Positions 1-12,900 are shown, numbered from the stretch's first letter. The stretch: DNA of 64,000 nt from Impatiens glandulifera (GCF_907164915.1 NC_061869.1:9473721-9537720), one strand, 5' to 3'. Notes: generated by a model from the sequence alone, not told the origin. Numbers and translations are program-made.

Positions 1-813
1 AATGTTTTCTCTAAGAGCTCGTTTTTTAAAAGTTGGTTTTCAAAAATGATATCTTTCGAGACTCACAGGAGATGATTGACCATCTTTCCTCCACAAAGAA
101 TCGTTATTATTATTTTTCTAATGTTCATATGTTTAAACGTAACGTCAAAGCATGCCATGAAAAAAAAATGGTATTCAATAAGGTATCGAGCTCGTAAATT
201 CTCGAGAAAACGATTAAGTTCCAGACAAACTATACTAACTATTATGATCGAATTTCAGAAAACGTCGTTCTAAACTAATATACTTATTATTGTTTTTAAA
301 AAATTAGAATATATTTAGACTTGTTTGATAATAAATTGTTTTTTTTTTTAGTATTTCTTTATGTTCTTCTCTTAGTTGGGAATTCAATCATTTCCTTGAC
401 CTTTATTTGATATGTTTCTGTTATATTTATTTATTCATATATATTTATTATTGAGCATAGAATAGATACAAAAGATATATTTAGAACAAAAGATCTCGTT
501 TTATTTTTAATAATAAAAAAAATGACCAAATCAACCCAAAATGTGAAAGCAAGTGAAGAAATTAAACAAATAATTTGACTAATTAACAAATAACAATGCT
601 CTTAAATTTGTTTATTGTAATGGGAAACTGACGGATTTGTCAACAAGAAATAAAAACTGAAATGATTGCTTAAAATAAGAATATATATATATATGTCAAA
701 GTCGCATTAAAATAGTGGGCACTAAAATAGTGGGCATTAAAATTATTGGTTAAATATTCACCTCATATAAATGCCTAATCAAAATCTTATGATGATCTTA
801 ACACTTTGTAGCC
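1..813. other. Upstream region of the LRR receptor kinase
   Basis: AT-rich DNA with no convincing gene. A TATA-like CATATAAATG lies at about 763-772, some 45 bases before the ATG at 814, and is the only core-promoter candidate I can point to. A short direct repeat (AAAATAGTGGGCA) occurs at about 709-737. The 65-residue ORF at 76-273 has no recognisable features. Confidence 0.5.
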
Positions 814-3800
814 ATGATTTTCCCAGGCACTTCAATTATTTTGATAATTTCTTCATTTTGTTTACTTCTTGGACCTTGCTCAGCTCAGTCATCGCTCGGT
901 TTGACGATCGATTCGGATCAATCTGCTCTTATCGCCCTCAAAGCGGCTATAATTCCCGAACCAAATGGAGTTTTAACGACGAATTGGACAGATAACACGT
1001 CGATTTGTAACTGGATCGGCGTCACATGCAGCCCCCGTCATAATAGGGTCACAGCTTTGGACCTTCCCAATAGGTCCCTTCTTGGTATTCTCCCGCCTCA
1101 ACTCGGTAATCTTTCGTTCCTAATCCGACTCAACATTCAAAACAACAGCTTTTACGGGGACCTTCCATTAGAACTCTCCCGCTTGCGACGGCTAAGATTT
1201 GTTAGCCTCTATTTGAATAACTTCACCGGATATGTCCCCTCATGGTTGGGAGACTTGCCTCAACTTCAATATTTGGATGTTGGAAATAATAGTTACATTG
1301 GCAGCCTTCCAAATGGTCTATTTCGTAACGGGTCGATCTTGGAGACGTTGAGAATGTCGTATAATTTCATAGACGGCAAGATTCCGCGTGAGATTGGGAA
1401 CTTAAAGAAACTTAAGGTTTTCGACGTGGAGAATAATCTCCTTGTTGGGGAGATACCGTCGTCACTTTTTAATATTTCGTCGCTAAATCTCATTGCTTTT
1501 ACCACAAATAGGCTATCGGGAGGGCTACCGGTGGACATGTGCTCCAACCTTCCTAACCTTACACAATTATATTTGTCTACCAATGAGTTGTCCGGCGAAA
1601 TCTCTTCTACAAGTTTCCAAGGATGTTCGAAACTCGAGATTTTGTCTCTTGGAGACAACAAATTTGAAGGGCTTATACCGATAGAAGTAGGGAACTTAAC
1701 TATGCTCAAGGAACTGTACCTTGGCAGCAATAATTGGCGAGGTAAGGCACTTTTGAATTTTTTATTGAAAATTTTGAATTGGCATCCATTATGTTTTCTT
1801 GAAAACATTTGTTTGTGGCAGGTGATGTTCCATATGAATTGGTTAATCTTGTCAACTTGGAGATTTTGGTTTTTCAATACACCAATGTCAACACTCTTTT
1901 GCCATCTTTCGTCTTTAATATGTCTTCTTTAAAATGGTTATACCTGAATGGAAATGGTTATAACGGAGTTCTACCAAGAGACTTATGTTCTCATCTTCCT
2001 ATTCTTGAAATACTCTCTCTTTCCAACAATAACTTAATGGGATCTATTGCAATCTCGATACAAAATTGTTCTTCTCTCAATCAGATTGATCTATCCCAGA
2101 ACAAATTTACAGGTAAAACTAGTTTAAGTTCATTATCATCAAAATGCATCACAAATAGAAAAATAGATCAATAGCGACAGTATTTTATGTCTATAGTAAT
2201 TTTTTTTTGTTAATAATACTTTTTTGGTACAAGGTAACAAAACATTGCTAAATTTCTTGGCTATTAACCCTTTTTTATACCTAGTGATGCATGCAAGCAT
2301 CTTTGAGGATGAGTTCTAATTTCGACATTAATATTGCAGGAGTAATTCCGAAAGAAGTTGGTGAGTTAAGAAAATTGAAGTTATTAAACTTTCAAGACAA
2401 TCAACTTACTGGTTCCATTCCTTCGTCCATTTTCAACATATCGAGTTTACAAGCTCTTTCACTTTCTTTTAATAAGCTTTCGGGAAATTTGCCGTCAGAT
2501 TTGGGGCTTAACTTGCCAAATATTGGGTTACTTTTCATTGGAGTGAATAATCTAAGTGGAAGAATTCCCGAGTCCATTTCCAATGCTTCAAATCTTTATA
2601 ACATAGATTTTGCCAACAATTCATTGAGTGGTCCAATTCCTAACACCTTAGGAAATTTGAGGTATCTCCAAGTCCTAAACTTGTTGATGAATGATTTGAC
2701 GGGATTGAGCTTCATCACATCCTTGGCCAATTGCAAATACTTATCGACGTTATGGGTACCTTCAAATCCTCTAAATGGTGTTCTTCCTCCGTCCATTGGG
2801 AATCTCTCCAAGTCTCTCTCACGTTTGGAGTTGAGTAATTGTGGTATTAGTGGAAGCATTCCACATGAAATTGGAAATTTGATCAATTTGCATGACTTGG
2901 GTCTTAATAACAATCATCTTACAGGATCCATTCCAAAGACGATAAACACATTGAAAAGGCTCCAACGATTTAGTATTCGTAGTAATAGGTTACAAGGGCC
3001 TATTTCGGAAGAATTATGTAGCTTAGGTGATCAACTAGGTCTATTAGATTTAGGTGATAATGAATTCTCGGATCAAATACCTACTTGTCTTGGACAACTT
3101 ACCTCTCTAAGGCAACTTTCTTTGGATTCCAATAAGTTGAATTCTAGCATACCAACGAGTTTGTCGAGTTTGAGCAATTTGTTGAATCTCAACTTCTCTA
3201 GTAATTCATTCTCAGGGGAAATCCCAAGCAACTTGAGAGCCCTGAAAAACTTGATTACACTTTCATTGGCACAAAATGATTTTCAAGGGTCTATTCCCGA
3301 GTTCCTTGGCGAGTTAATAGACTTACAATACTTGGATTTGTCTCATAATAACCTCATTGGCGAAATTCCAAAATCGTTGGAAGCGCTTACTCAACTCATT
3401 TACTTCAATGTCTCGTTCAATCAGTTAACCGGAGAAATCCCAAATGGAGGTCCTTTTAGTAACTTCACCGGTCAATCTTTCATGTCGAATTCAAAATTGT
3501 GTGGATTACCACAATTCCAAGTCCAACCATGCCCAATTAGCTCCCATCGGTCGAGAAGGAAAACATCGCGTATTCTTTTGTATGTTTTGGTATCGATAAC
3601 TTCATTAATCATAGCTACAACCTTCATAGTTGTCTTCTTGATACGTCGTGGAAGGAGGATTGACGTAATATCAAAAGAGGATGCGCCTTCCACCAATGTG
3701 ACTCATAGGAGAATTACTTATAATGAACTCTCCAATGCAACAAATTTGTTTAATGAGTCCAACTTACTTGGAGTTGGGAGTTATGGGGCAGTGTATAAGG

Positions 3801-4673
3801 GGACTCTAATAGATGGGACGACTGTAGCCATCAAGGTATTCAACTTACAAGCCGAAGGCGGTTTCAAGAGTTTTGAAAAGGAATGCGAAATATTGAGCCA
3901 ACTTCGTCATCGTAATCTTACAAAAGTTATCACTAGTTGTTCCAATCAAGATTTCAAGGCTTTGGTTCTTGAGTACATGCCTAATGGAAGCCTCGAGAAT
4001 TGGTTGCACAATGACACAAATTACCTTAGTTTCTTACAAAGGTTAGACATAATGATAGATGTCGCATGTGCATTGGAGTATCTACATCGCGGTTATTCAG
4101 TACCGGTGGCTCACTGCGATTTGAAGCCTAGCAACGTGCTTCTTGATGAAGATATGGTGGCACACGTATGCGATTTTGGAATCTCAAGGCTACTTGGAAT
4201 GGAAGAAAGTGTTGCTCAAACTAGGACACTTGGTACATTTGGATATATTGCGCCAGGTGATCTATTTTTTTTCTTGAGTCTTATAATATCATTTTCAATT
4301 GATCACTAGTTTTAATAGTTCTTTTGTTGTAGAATATGGTTTGGATGGATTGGTGTCTATCCGATGCGATGTTTATAGTTTTGGAATCGTATTAATGGAA
4401 GTTTTCACGATGAGGAAGCCAACCGATGATATTTTCTCGGGGGAGATGAGCTTAAGAAAGTGGGTGAATGATTCATTCCCTCGTGGGATAGTCGAGATCA
4501 TAGACTCCAACTTGTTAAAGATAGAGAAAGGGCTCGTGGAAAATAAGATCGATTGTGCTACATCGTTGATGGAGTTGGCTTTGAATTGCTCGGCCGAATT
4601 GGCGGACGAGAGAATAAACATTAAAGATGTTTGCACAACTTTGCATGAGATCAAGTCTAGATTTATTGCATAA
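814..4673 (+). CDS. LRR receptor-like Ser/Thr kinase, non-RD, subfamily XII type
   Basis: Four exons read with GT-AG junctions: 814-1741, 1822-2112, 2340-4256 and 4333-4673, giving about 1158 residues. A signal peptide (1-24) is followed by an N-terminal LRR cap with CNWIGVTC, then 24-residue leucine-rich repeats to about residue 790. A membrane segment lies near 818-841, followed by a basic stop (RRGRR) and a kinase domain. Kinase motifs seen: P-loop GVGSYGAVYKG (about 884), AIKVF lysine, HCDLKPSN (about 998), CDFG, GTFGYIAPEYG. The catalytic loop has Cys instead of Arg before Asp, so the kinase is non-RD, as in immune pattern-recognition receptors such as FLS2, EFR and XA21. It would act at the plasma membrane; the ligand cannot be inferred. 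The intron after IAP is typical of subfamily XII. The two introns within the LRR domain are less usual: exon 2 is exactly 97 codons, four repeats, with phase 1 at both ends. No internal stop was seen once the introns are removed. Confidence 0.9.
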
Positions 4674-4780
4674 TGTTGATTCCATGTAAATATGTATAAA
4701 GAACATTAGTGTTATAATTGTAATAGTGCCTATCTATATAGTATATGTTATTAGCTTATGATTTCTTTATCTAAAATCCT

Positions 4781-5070
4781 ATTAAAAAGTTGTACTAATT
4801 GCATGATTGTTATTACTTATTTTTCATTAAAAAGTTGTACTAATTGAATGATTGTTATTACTTATTTTTATGAAATATTTTTACATTCATCATAGTAAAT
4901 TAAGAAATATACTTTTATAGGGAAATTTGACGAAATGAAAGGGAAATTTGACGAAATGAAATTTTGAGTAGGTCAATATTGGCATGTACGTCACGCGAAT
5001 ATGTATATGTTATACAATTCGTTTACACACGAACATGTACCTGTTATACAATTCATTTACGCACTTTACG
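4781..5070. repeat. Three adjacent small tandem duplications
   Basis: The spacer between the receptor kinase and ERCC1 holds three consecutive two-copy tandem repeats. A 45-base unit lies at 4781-4825 and 4826-4870 with one mismatch near its middle. A 21-base unit (GGGAAATTTGACGAAATGAA plus A) lies at 4920-4940 and 4941-4961. A unit of about 34 bases containing TGTTATACAATTC lies at about 4998-5063. The rest of 4674-5316 holds only UTR-like AT-rich DNA. Confidence 0.8.
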
Positions 5071-5316
5071 CTACGCGTCACGAACTATATCATTAACGTC
5101 AATAATATGGACATTTCACAATTTCGCCTCTTATCGATATCATTTTATAAAAAATTTCCTTTAAAATGATGTCTAATAATAATAAAACATTTTGTTCTTA
5201 CTCAATGATAAATAAAGTCATCGTTCAAACTTCAAACCCTAAAACTAAAACCTGCAAATTATAAGATTCAGACCAGAACCCAAATTCCAAACAAGGTCTA
5301 GGGTTCAAACTCATTC

Positions 5317-7231
5317 ATGGCGGACGAAGATGAGGATTATTCCAGACGTAATAGCGAGAATGAGAAGAACAAATCGGAGTTTATCATAAGGATACCTTCC
5401 TATCAAGAGGTCTTCCAGACTTCTCAATCTCGACCCCAATCTGATTCGCTCTTCAATCCTTCTCCTTCGTTTTCTCAAGCCTTCAATTTCATAAAACAAT
5501 CTGAATTTTACACTCCTCCTCCTCCTCCGTCGTCCACTCTCCACCCGCAGACTGACATTGGTTCCGACTCCAGGTTTGATAGATTTGTGTTGATTATTAG
5601 TTGAATCTCGTAACTTAACGTTTTGTTTTGTTGTTTAGAGATGTTGGTAAACCTAATTTTCCGTCTTCTTCATCTGTTGGACCGAGTTCATCTTCGTTCT
5701 CACAATCTGTTCAAAATCGAAATGCAATTCTCGTTAATAATCGGCAGGTCAGTTTGTAAATTGCACATCATTCATTCATCAGAAGTAGTGAAACTATTGA
5801 TATCAAAGTAATTCTAGTTCAATTTCTGTTTACCAGAAGGGAAATCCTTTGTTGAAATACATAAGGAATGTAAGGTGGGCATTTGCTGATGATGTTGTTT
5901 GTGATTATATGTTGGGTCAAAATGCATGTGCCCTTTATCTCAGGTTTCTACTTTTTCCAATTAGAATTCTGCTTGAGCATGTTATGGAAACGAAACGAAA
6001 CTCAGATCAATTATGATTTGTTGGTGCAGTCTTCGTTATCATTTGCTTCATCCCGATTATCTCTATTTTCGAATAAGGGAATTGCAGAAGAATTTCAGGC
6101 TACGTGTTGTTTTATGTCATGTAGATGTCGTAAGCTTTCTTTTGCCCATAGAAATTTCTATATTTCTTAGCGGAAAATTATCTTCTCCAATCGATTATCT
6201 GGTTTTTTGTTGAAATTTAGGAGGATGTACTTAAACCATTACTTGAAGTCACGAAAACAGCATTACTTCATGATTGTACACTTCTCTGTGGCTGGAGGTA
6301 TTAATATCTTAAATAAAAAACATATCTTTAAAAGCATTTGTTACATTGATTGAACAACCGCATTAAGTTATTATTTGCTCCTAGTTTGGAAGAGTGTGGT
6401 AGATATCTTGAGACGATTAAAGTGTATGAGAACAAACCGGCAGACTTAATTCAAGGTCAAACAGATACAGATTACTTATCGCGGGTTTGTATCCTTTTTT
6501 ACCTATCATTGATAGACTTTTGAGTAACACAACAACTGCAAACGCTTTCCAAAATTGATTTTTTTTTTCTTTCTCTTTTATACACAGCTAAACCATGCTC
6601 TCACAGGAGTCCGACATGTTAACAAGACTGATGTTGTTACCCTTGGTTCTACATTTGGAGTAAGTCTACATGAGATTGAAGTGGTTAGTTTAATGAATCT
6701 TGTTTTTGTCACTTTTGGGTCCTTAAATTATATTAGTTTCAGTCTTTGTCGCATGTTATGGATGCATCTATGGAAGATCTAGCTCGTTGCCCTGGCATAG
6801 GAGAGCGTAAGGTATATAATTGTGTTCTTAAACTTCAAAGGATGCAGTATATTATTCACTCTGCAATCTTGGGCCTTTTTTTTTTATCTAGTGTTATTTC
6901 AATAATCAAATAACCCGAGGACAGAAACATAAAGTATGAATGTTTTGATGAATGACAGGTAAAACGATTATACGATACTTTCCATGAACCATTCAAGCAT
7001 TCCGTTCCCAGGCACAATATTGTTGCAGAAGATTCAACACGGAGCAGTGCTGGTGAGTCATGTTTGGTGAGTCAGGATCGTAAAGAAGGAGAAGTCGAAG
7101 AAACAAAAAAAGGAAGCAAAAATAAGAAGGAAGAAAGACTAAAACCAGCAGAAGGAAGTGTTAAATCTGCTCTTTCTGCTGCATTTGCAAAATATTCAGC
7201 CAAGAAAACAACACAACAAAAAGGGGATTAA
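5317..7231 (+). CDS. ERCC1: DNA excision repair protein ERCC1 (RAD10 homologue)
   Basis: Nine exons: 5317-5573, 5639-5747, 5837-5943, 6030-6129, 6221-6297, 6385-6484, 6588-6659, 6743-6811 and 6959-7231. All junctions are GT-AG, the phases agree, and the product is about 387 residues, close to other plant ERCC1 proteins. The central domain begins at NPLLKYIRNVRWAF (about residue 124) and contains CALYLSLRYHLLHPDYLY and LLCGWSLEECGRYLE, hallmark ERCC1/RAD10 segments. The tandem helix-hairpin-helix region follows (about 243-305, with LARCPGIGERKVKRLYDTF). ERCC1 is the non-catalytic partner of XPF (RAD1/UVH1) and positions the 5' incision in nucleotide excision repair and in crosslink and recombination repair. 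The tail is Lys/Glu-rich and poorly conserved in plants. The start is the first ATG after a 5' leader and opens an acidic MADEDED N-terminus. No defect seen. Confidence 0.95.
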
Positions 7232-8329
7232 TTAGAGTTATTAGTGGAATGGTAGTTAAAAATGTTATTTAGTAGATATGTATGTGTTATTGTGTTATAG
7301 GGAAAATCAAATTATTTTCTAAATCATAATTTTCACCTCCATCTCTTAGACAATTTTATTAATAAATTAATATCACTTTTCAAATTTCTTTTGGCAGTTA
7401 CTTTAATTATTTTTTATTAAAAAAATATATTTTCCAAATTTTTACTTTTTTGATATTTTAATTAAATAATATATTATATAATAAATTTAAATATATTTTT
7501 AGTATGTAATTATAAATATAAATTAAAAATAATAGTGTATAAATTCTTTATGTGTTATTATATTTATATTTTAGTATATATATTTAAAATTATTTATTAA
7601 TTTATAATTTTAGAAAACATTATATTAATAAATCACATATATATATATTAGATAATGTTTTTAAATTGTAATAAATATTTTTTAAATTATATAATATATT
7701 TAAATTTGTTACATAATATATAATTTAATTAAAATATAAAAAATTAAGAAAATATTACTTCTTTTAATAATAAAAATGGAAGAAAAATAGTAAATAATAT
7801 TATTAGTTAACAAAAAAAATTGACTACCTTATTATTTACTCATATTTAAAAAAATATAAATTAAATTGAAAAATACTAATATATTTAAATATCAATAATA
7901 AAAAAATTATAATCACTTTAATTAAAAATGAAAAATTAAAAAAAATATATATTTAAAATAAAATAATAATTACACTTATAATTTATACCCTATATCAAAA
8001 TAAAAATTTCCAATTTATGCATAATCTAATTTATATTTTATATATACAATGAAAACTATTAGCTGAATAGTAAAATGGAAGAACTCATGTTTTATTTTTT
8101 TTTATTAATTATTTAAAATTAATTTAAATTATAAATTTATTTTATTTTTCTAGTTAAGAAACTTGTAGAAGTTAATTTTGGTTGAATAATTAGGTATTTC
8201 CATGCCTACATCCCCTTCTTATTTGTACCGACCATCATGTTGACTTTGTGCCTTATCTAACGGATCACGTTTCTCCACCGACCTTCAAATCTCTACCGTC
8301 AGATCATTCAGAATAAAAATTATCAGACG

Positions 8330-8426
8330 CCACGTCATCATGCATGAAAGTGCAGCTGGCTACATACGATCACTCTCCTTATTCACCACACACGTGTTAA
8401 GACTTTTTTTACAACTATCACACGTG
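8330..8426. promoter_or_regulatory. Cluster of ACGT-core (G-box/ABRE-like) sites
   Basis: CCACGTCATC at 8330-8339 (TGACG/C-box type), ACACGTGT around CACGTG at 8391-8396, and CACGTGCC at 8421-8428 lie within 100 bases, inside an island clearly richer in G+C than its surroundings. ACGT cores are binding sites of bZIP factors of the ABF/ABI5 and TGA families. The cluster is about 1.8 kb upstream of the CIPK ATG. It could be a distal element of that gene or the relic of another promoter; the motif reading is firm, the function is inference. Confidence 0.4.
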
Positions 8427-8929
8427 CCACAGTATTAATTAGTATATGAAATAAGTTAGATAAAAATAATTATTATCTACACCTATATTATTTAGATTTT
8501 TATTTTGTGGTCATTTTTTTATATAATAAAATTAGTAAAATAAGGTTATTATTCATTTCTTCAATTAATTAGGTTGAAAATTTGATTGACTATTCTATTT
8601 TATGGATATATCAATTTAATTCAAACCACACAAATATTCAATTTATCCACTATAAAATCAAATATAAAATTATAAAATAATAATATAATATGATAGAATA
8701 TATGATCCATTCAAATTAATTGATTAATTTTTGTCTTCCAGAATTTTGAGAGTCAAAATGAATATTCACGGATATTCACGGTCAAATTCTACGGATAATA
8801 TGTATATAAAAAAATGTTGTATTATAGTAAGTTGTTGTCAGTGTATCATGGACATGTTAAATCGACAACTCACTTATTTTTGCATTATCGAGAAATTGTT
8901 AGTATATTAAGTTTTTTATAGAGTAATAC

Positions 8930-9205
8930 TAGGATTCATTAGATTATGTCATAATCTTTGATAGTTGTTGAAAAGTTTGAATTGAAACCGTTAATATTGA
9001 TAACTTACATATTTTGGTTACCATCTCAATTACTTTATAATAGACTATCTCGTTAGAAAGAAATCGTCGAACATTCAATTAGCGTAGTCGTCTAATACTA
9101 ATCATTCATAAAAACTAGTATTACGACGCTTTCTAATATTCGTTTCGAAAAATCGGTGAAGTCCGTCGAATAGTTAATCGTTCTTCTCGAGTATTTATGA
9201 GTTCG
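8930..9205 (+). repeat. Dispersed repeat R, copy 1
   Basis: This segment shares an ordered series of blocks with 42,770-43,030 and 49,310-49,535, including TTGTTGAAAA.TTTGAATTGA, ACTTACAT.TTT, a TATCTCAATTA-like block and TATTCGTTTCGAAAAATCGGT. There is no ORF and I could not define the termini. It is probably a degraded non-coding transposable element. Confidence 0.6.
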
Positions 9206-10206
9206 ATAACTTATTTGGTATTTTGGTTATATTCTATTTTTATTCTTTTCTATTTAAACGATTTTTATAATTTTTAAGGAAATAATCAACATTAGACACT
9301 CAAAATATATAATTATATGTGAGTCAAATAATTTTATAAATATATTAATTTGATTTTTACATCTTTATTTAATAAAAAATTGCTATTATTTGATATTTAA
9401 TTTGAATTATTAATTGTTTATTTGAAACATGTATAATATGAATGACTGGGATGTATATGTATAATCTATATTCAAATAATTATCAAACTTATTGTTTGGA
9501 TGTTAGTGTCTTAATATAATATAATCAACATAATGCATGATCGTTTTGTACATTAAATTAAACTATATAGACTAAATTAAGTTGCTTAGCAAATAAGAAT
9601 TCATATATTAAGTCAAACCATACACTTTAATTACTTTAATAACTCTAATTGCTTAAAATATAATAATTCCAAACTATATAAAATAATAAATGAAAATATG
9701 AATATAAATGACTAGATGAAATAACCCTAATAATGGGAGAAATGATACGCATAATAAAAATTGAGTAAACGATCCTTCCTAGTTTTTGAATAAAAAATTA
9801 CTCTTCAATTCGTTGAGTGTGTCGTCGCGAGACCCGACCATTATCGCGACGAATTAGAATTCGTCGCGTGATACAAAGAGATATTTTCGTTGTAACACGG
9901 GGAAATGAATTTCCACCCAAATGAATTTTTTATTGGGCGTGGATCATTTCTCCAAATAAAGACTTTATTAGGTCATTTCATCAAATTTTCCAATATAAAG
10001 GCGTTAACTTTTCCGTTACTATCTTCCCCTGCTCTTATAAAACCCAGAATTTGGATTCTTCTTTCTTATTAATGGCAGTGTACACTTGCTGCCGCCATTG
10101 ATACACATATCTAGAAAACTCCAATGAAAGAGACTCTCAACCGTCACACCGCCAAGCTTCTGATTTAGGTTTTCATCGCTTCTGATTTAGGTTTTCATCA
10201 ACGAAA

Positions 10207-11679
10207 ATGGCGAATAACAACGTACCAAAGACGATGATGAAGAAGGAAACATCTCAAGGATTACTCCTCGGTCGATACGAGATCGGCAAACTTCTCGGCC
10301 ATGGAACCTTTTCCAAAGTTTACTATGCTAAAAACGTAATCAACAACGAAAGTGTCGCTATTAAAGTAATCGACAAAGAAATGATCCTCAAATCCGGTTT
10401 AATCGCTCATATCAAACGCGAGATCTCAATTCTCCGTCTCGTACGTCATCCAAACATTGTTCAATTATTCGAAGTTATGGCAACAAAAACTAAGATTTAC
10501 TTTGTAATGGAGTATGTTAAAGGCGGTGAACTTTTCAAAAAAGTAGCTAAAGGTAGATTGAAGGAAGATGTTGCTCGTAAGTATTTCCAGCAGTTGATTT
10601 CCGCAGTTGGGTTCTGTCATAATCGCGGCGTTTATCATCGCGATCTGAAACCGGAGAATCTTCTTCTCGATGAGGAAGGCGATTTGAAGGTATCTGATTT
10701 CGGTTTAAGCTGTGTTTCTGATCAGAATAGACAGGATGGATTGTTTCATACGTTTTGTGGTACTCCGGCTTATGTTGCACCGGAAGTTCTTGCTAGAAAA
10801 GGATATGATCCTGCTAAGGTAGATATTTGGTCTTGTGGGGTTGTTTTGTTTGTTCTTATGGCTGGTTATTTACCTTTTCATGATATGAATATTATGGTCA
10901 TGTATAAGAAGATTTACAGAGGGGAATTTCGTTGCCCTAGATGGTTTTCACCTGAATTAACTCGATTTCTTAGGAGATTACTTGATATAAACCCTGTAAC
11001 TAGAATCACAATTCCGGAGATTATGAACAATAAGTGGTTCAAGAAAGGATTCAAGCATATCAAATTCTATATAGAAGATGATAAATTGTGTAATGTTAAT
11101 GAAGGTGAGTCTGAATCATTATCTGATCAATCGGTTTCAGAATCAGATACTGAAATGGAACCAAGGAGAAGGGTTGGCAATTTGCCAAGGCCGGCAAGCT
11201 TGAACGCGTTTGATCTTATATCTTTCTCCCCTGGTTTTGATTTGTCTGGATTGTTCGAGGAAGGTGGAGGGGAAGGGGAGAGGTTTATATCTGGCGCACC
11301 GGTTGCTAAGATTATATCGAAATTGGAAGAGATTGCGAAGGTGGTGAGTTTTGCAGTTAGAACAAAGGATTGTAGAGTGAGTTTGGAAGGGTCTAGACAA
11401 GGAAGGAAAGGGAATGGTCCATTGACAATTGCTGCTGAGATATTTGAGTTAACGCCTGAATTGAGAGTTGTGGAGGTGAAGAAGAAAGGAGGAGATAAAG
11501 GAGAGTATGATGATTTCTGTAATAGAGAATTGAAGCCTGGTTTGCTTAACCTTAAGGATGATCATGAAGAACATGAATTGAATTCTTCTTCTATTCGTCA
11601 TGTCTATTCTTCTCCAAATTTCCGGGTTTTGGATGATGATGATGATGATGATGGAGGATCATCCCATTTGATAATCTGA
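10207..11679 (+). CDS. CIPK: CBL-interacting protein kinase (SnRK3), intronless
   Basis: A single 490-residue ORF. The kinase domain starts at about residue 24 ([20 protein letters not shown]), with lysine 53 in [18 protein letters not shown] (about 144) and the activation segment DFGLSC..., which contains [14 protein letters not shown]. The NAF/FISL motif is at about residues 330-350 ([20 protein letters not shown]); it is the autoinhibitory site bound by calcineurin-B-like calcium sensors. A protein-phosphatase-interaction region follows (ISKLEEIAK). CIPKs couple calcium signals to ion transporters and stress responses at membranes selected by their CBL partner. Lack of introns places it in the intron-free CIPK clade of seed plants. 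The C-terminus ends in a run of seven Asp encoded by a GAT microsatellite, so its length may vary between alleles. The exact Arabidopsis counterpart is not assigned. Confidence 0.93.
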   Translation: MANNNVPKTMMKKETSQGLLLGRYEIGKLLGHGTFSKVYYAKNVINNESVAIKVIDKEMILKSGLIAHIKREISILRLVRHPNIVQLFEVMATKTKIYFVMEYVKGGELFKKVAKGRLKEDVARKYFQQLISAVGFCHNRGVYHRDLKPENLLLDEEGDLKVSDFGLSCVSDQNRQDGLFHTFCGTPAYVAPEVLARKGYDPAKVDIWSCGVVLFVLMAGYLPFHDMNIMVMYKKIYRGEFRCPRWFSPELTRFLRRLLDINPVTRITIPEIMNNKWFKKGFKHIKFYIEDDKLCNVNEGESESLSDQSVSESDTEMEPRRRVGNLPRPASLNAFDLISFSPGFDLSGLFEEGGGEGERFISGAPVAKIISKLEEIAKVVSFAVRTKDCRVSLEGSRQGRKGNGPLTIAAEIFELTPELRVVEVKKKGGDKGEYDDFCNRELKPGLLNLKDDHEEHELNSSSIRHVYSSPNFRVLDDDDDDDGGSSHLII

Positions 11680-11874
11680 TGTTGAGTAAAGATCAAAAAA
11701 AGGTAACCCACATACAATAATTTAGCTTTGGCCTTTGTGTATAGTATAGTGTAACTTTGTACCAGATAGTTTATGTTCTTGGAGAATGTTTGCATATGTA
11801 CCCATTCATGTTGTAAGATGTTTAAATGCTAAATGATCATTGCTTGAGCTGTTTCTCCATTCTGGGCTGTTCTT

Positions 11875-11960
11875 GGATCTATTGTTTGATTTAGGTTTTG
11901 ATTAATGAAAATCATGGGGATCTATTGTTTGATTTAGGTTTTGATTAATGAAAATAATGT
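11875..11960. repeat. 43-bp tandem direct repeat
   Basis: Two adjacent copies of a 43-base unit beginning GGATCTATTGTTTGATTTAG (11875-11917 and 11918-11960), differing by one base near the end. They lie just after the 3' end of the CIPK gene. Confidence 0.85.
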
Positions 11961-11984
11961 ATTTGGGGTTAAAAATACAATCGT

Positions 11985-12205
11985 ATAAAACCACTTTCTT
12001 CTCAAATGATAAAGATCTCGGGTTCGATTCCCAACTTGAGTTCCTTTCTCAAATCATACAGATCGTTGGTTGGAATTCGGTTCGATTCCAACTAAGGTTC
12101 TCTTCTCAAATGATATAGATTACGAGTTCGATTCCCAACTAGGGTTTTCTTCTAAAATTAGGGTTCGATTCGTTGGCTCGATTCTCAAATAGGGTTCAAT
12201 TCTCA
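11985..12205 (+). repeat. Degenerate tandem repeat with tRNA B-box-like cores
   Basis: Three degenerate units of about 45-60 bases, each with a CTCAAAT.ATA.AGAT block followed by a GGTTCGATTCC-type core (near 12,020, 12,080 and 12,130). Further TTCGATTC fragments run to 12,190. The core resembles the RNA polymerase III B box of tRNAs and tRNA-derived SINEs, but there is no cloverleaf. It is probably a locally amplified SINE relic. Confidence 0.5.
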
Positions 12206-12631
12206 AATTATTTTCAAACAGATTAATAAAATTTAATAATGATTGCTTAGATATTTTATTTAAGTAAATAACATACTTTATATTATATAATAAAATAATA
12301 CTAATTTGGTGAAAAACGAACAAATTTGTGACTTGTTGCTAGAGTTGGGTAGTGATAGTAGGCCCTGCTTATGTTTGTTTGGATGATTAGGTATTTAGAA
12401 ATGGAGAAGATTTTATATTTGATTTTTTTTTAAGAAAATTAAGTTCATTTATTAATTAATTTATTTTTCTAATAATCATAATCTTTACTTAATTTAATTT
12501 TTTTTAGTGGAAATTTAACTTTTAATTTCATGAAAAATACTTTTACATTTCTATACTTTTGTCTTTGTTTTTATAAATAAATTGTTTTTTTTTAAAACAA
12601 AACTTATTTAATAAAAAATGTTTATTATCTT

Positions 12632-12900
12632 AGGCCTTGTTTTTATTCAGGTTTTTCAACCCAATAAAATCAATTATCACATCATTCACTCTTTCATTCA
12701 TTAAATCAATTAATTCATTAACCAAAATACTAAAATATCTTTTATTTTAAATTATTATTTATTTTATTTATATATATATATGAATACCTTTTTAGGTCTT
12801 TTTACCAAAAAAATATTATTATTTTCTCAAAATCATCATCCATAATCATTATTTTTTTTCTCTAAGTTATTTAAATAACTAAAACGAACCAGACCTTAGT
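12632..12900. mobile_element. MITE-like element, copy 1
   Basis: The segment starts near CTTAGGCCTTGTTT and ends near CGAACCAGACCTTAG, which is roughly the inverse of the start, as in short hAT-type terminal inverted repeats. Internally it matches 38,985-39,190 over blocks such as AATACTAAAATAT and TTTTATTTTAAATTATTAT. It has no coding capacity. Target duplications could not be defined. Confidence 0.5.

Larger units (their letters stand above)
7232..10206. other. Long AT-rich intergenic region upstream of CIPK
   Basis: About 3 kb without a gene. From 7,300 to 8,200 it is extremely AT-rich low-complexity DNA. A markedly less AT-rich block follows at 8,200-8,430 (separate entry), then a dispersed repeat (separate entry). 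The CIPK 5' leader contains a 21-base tandem repeat (GCTTCTGATTTAGGTTTTCA) at about 10,156-10,200. Confidence 0.6.

Noticed and set aside
5311..5544. 77-codon Arg-rich ORF antisense to ERCC1 exon 1
   Set aside because: It overlaps a well-supported coding exon and is a reverse reading of Ser/Pro-rich codons.
11985..12205. CRISPR-like spaced repeats
   Set aside because: This is plant nuclear DNA, and the repeats are degenerate and contiguous with B-box-like cores.
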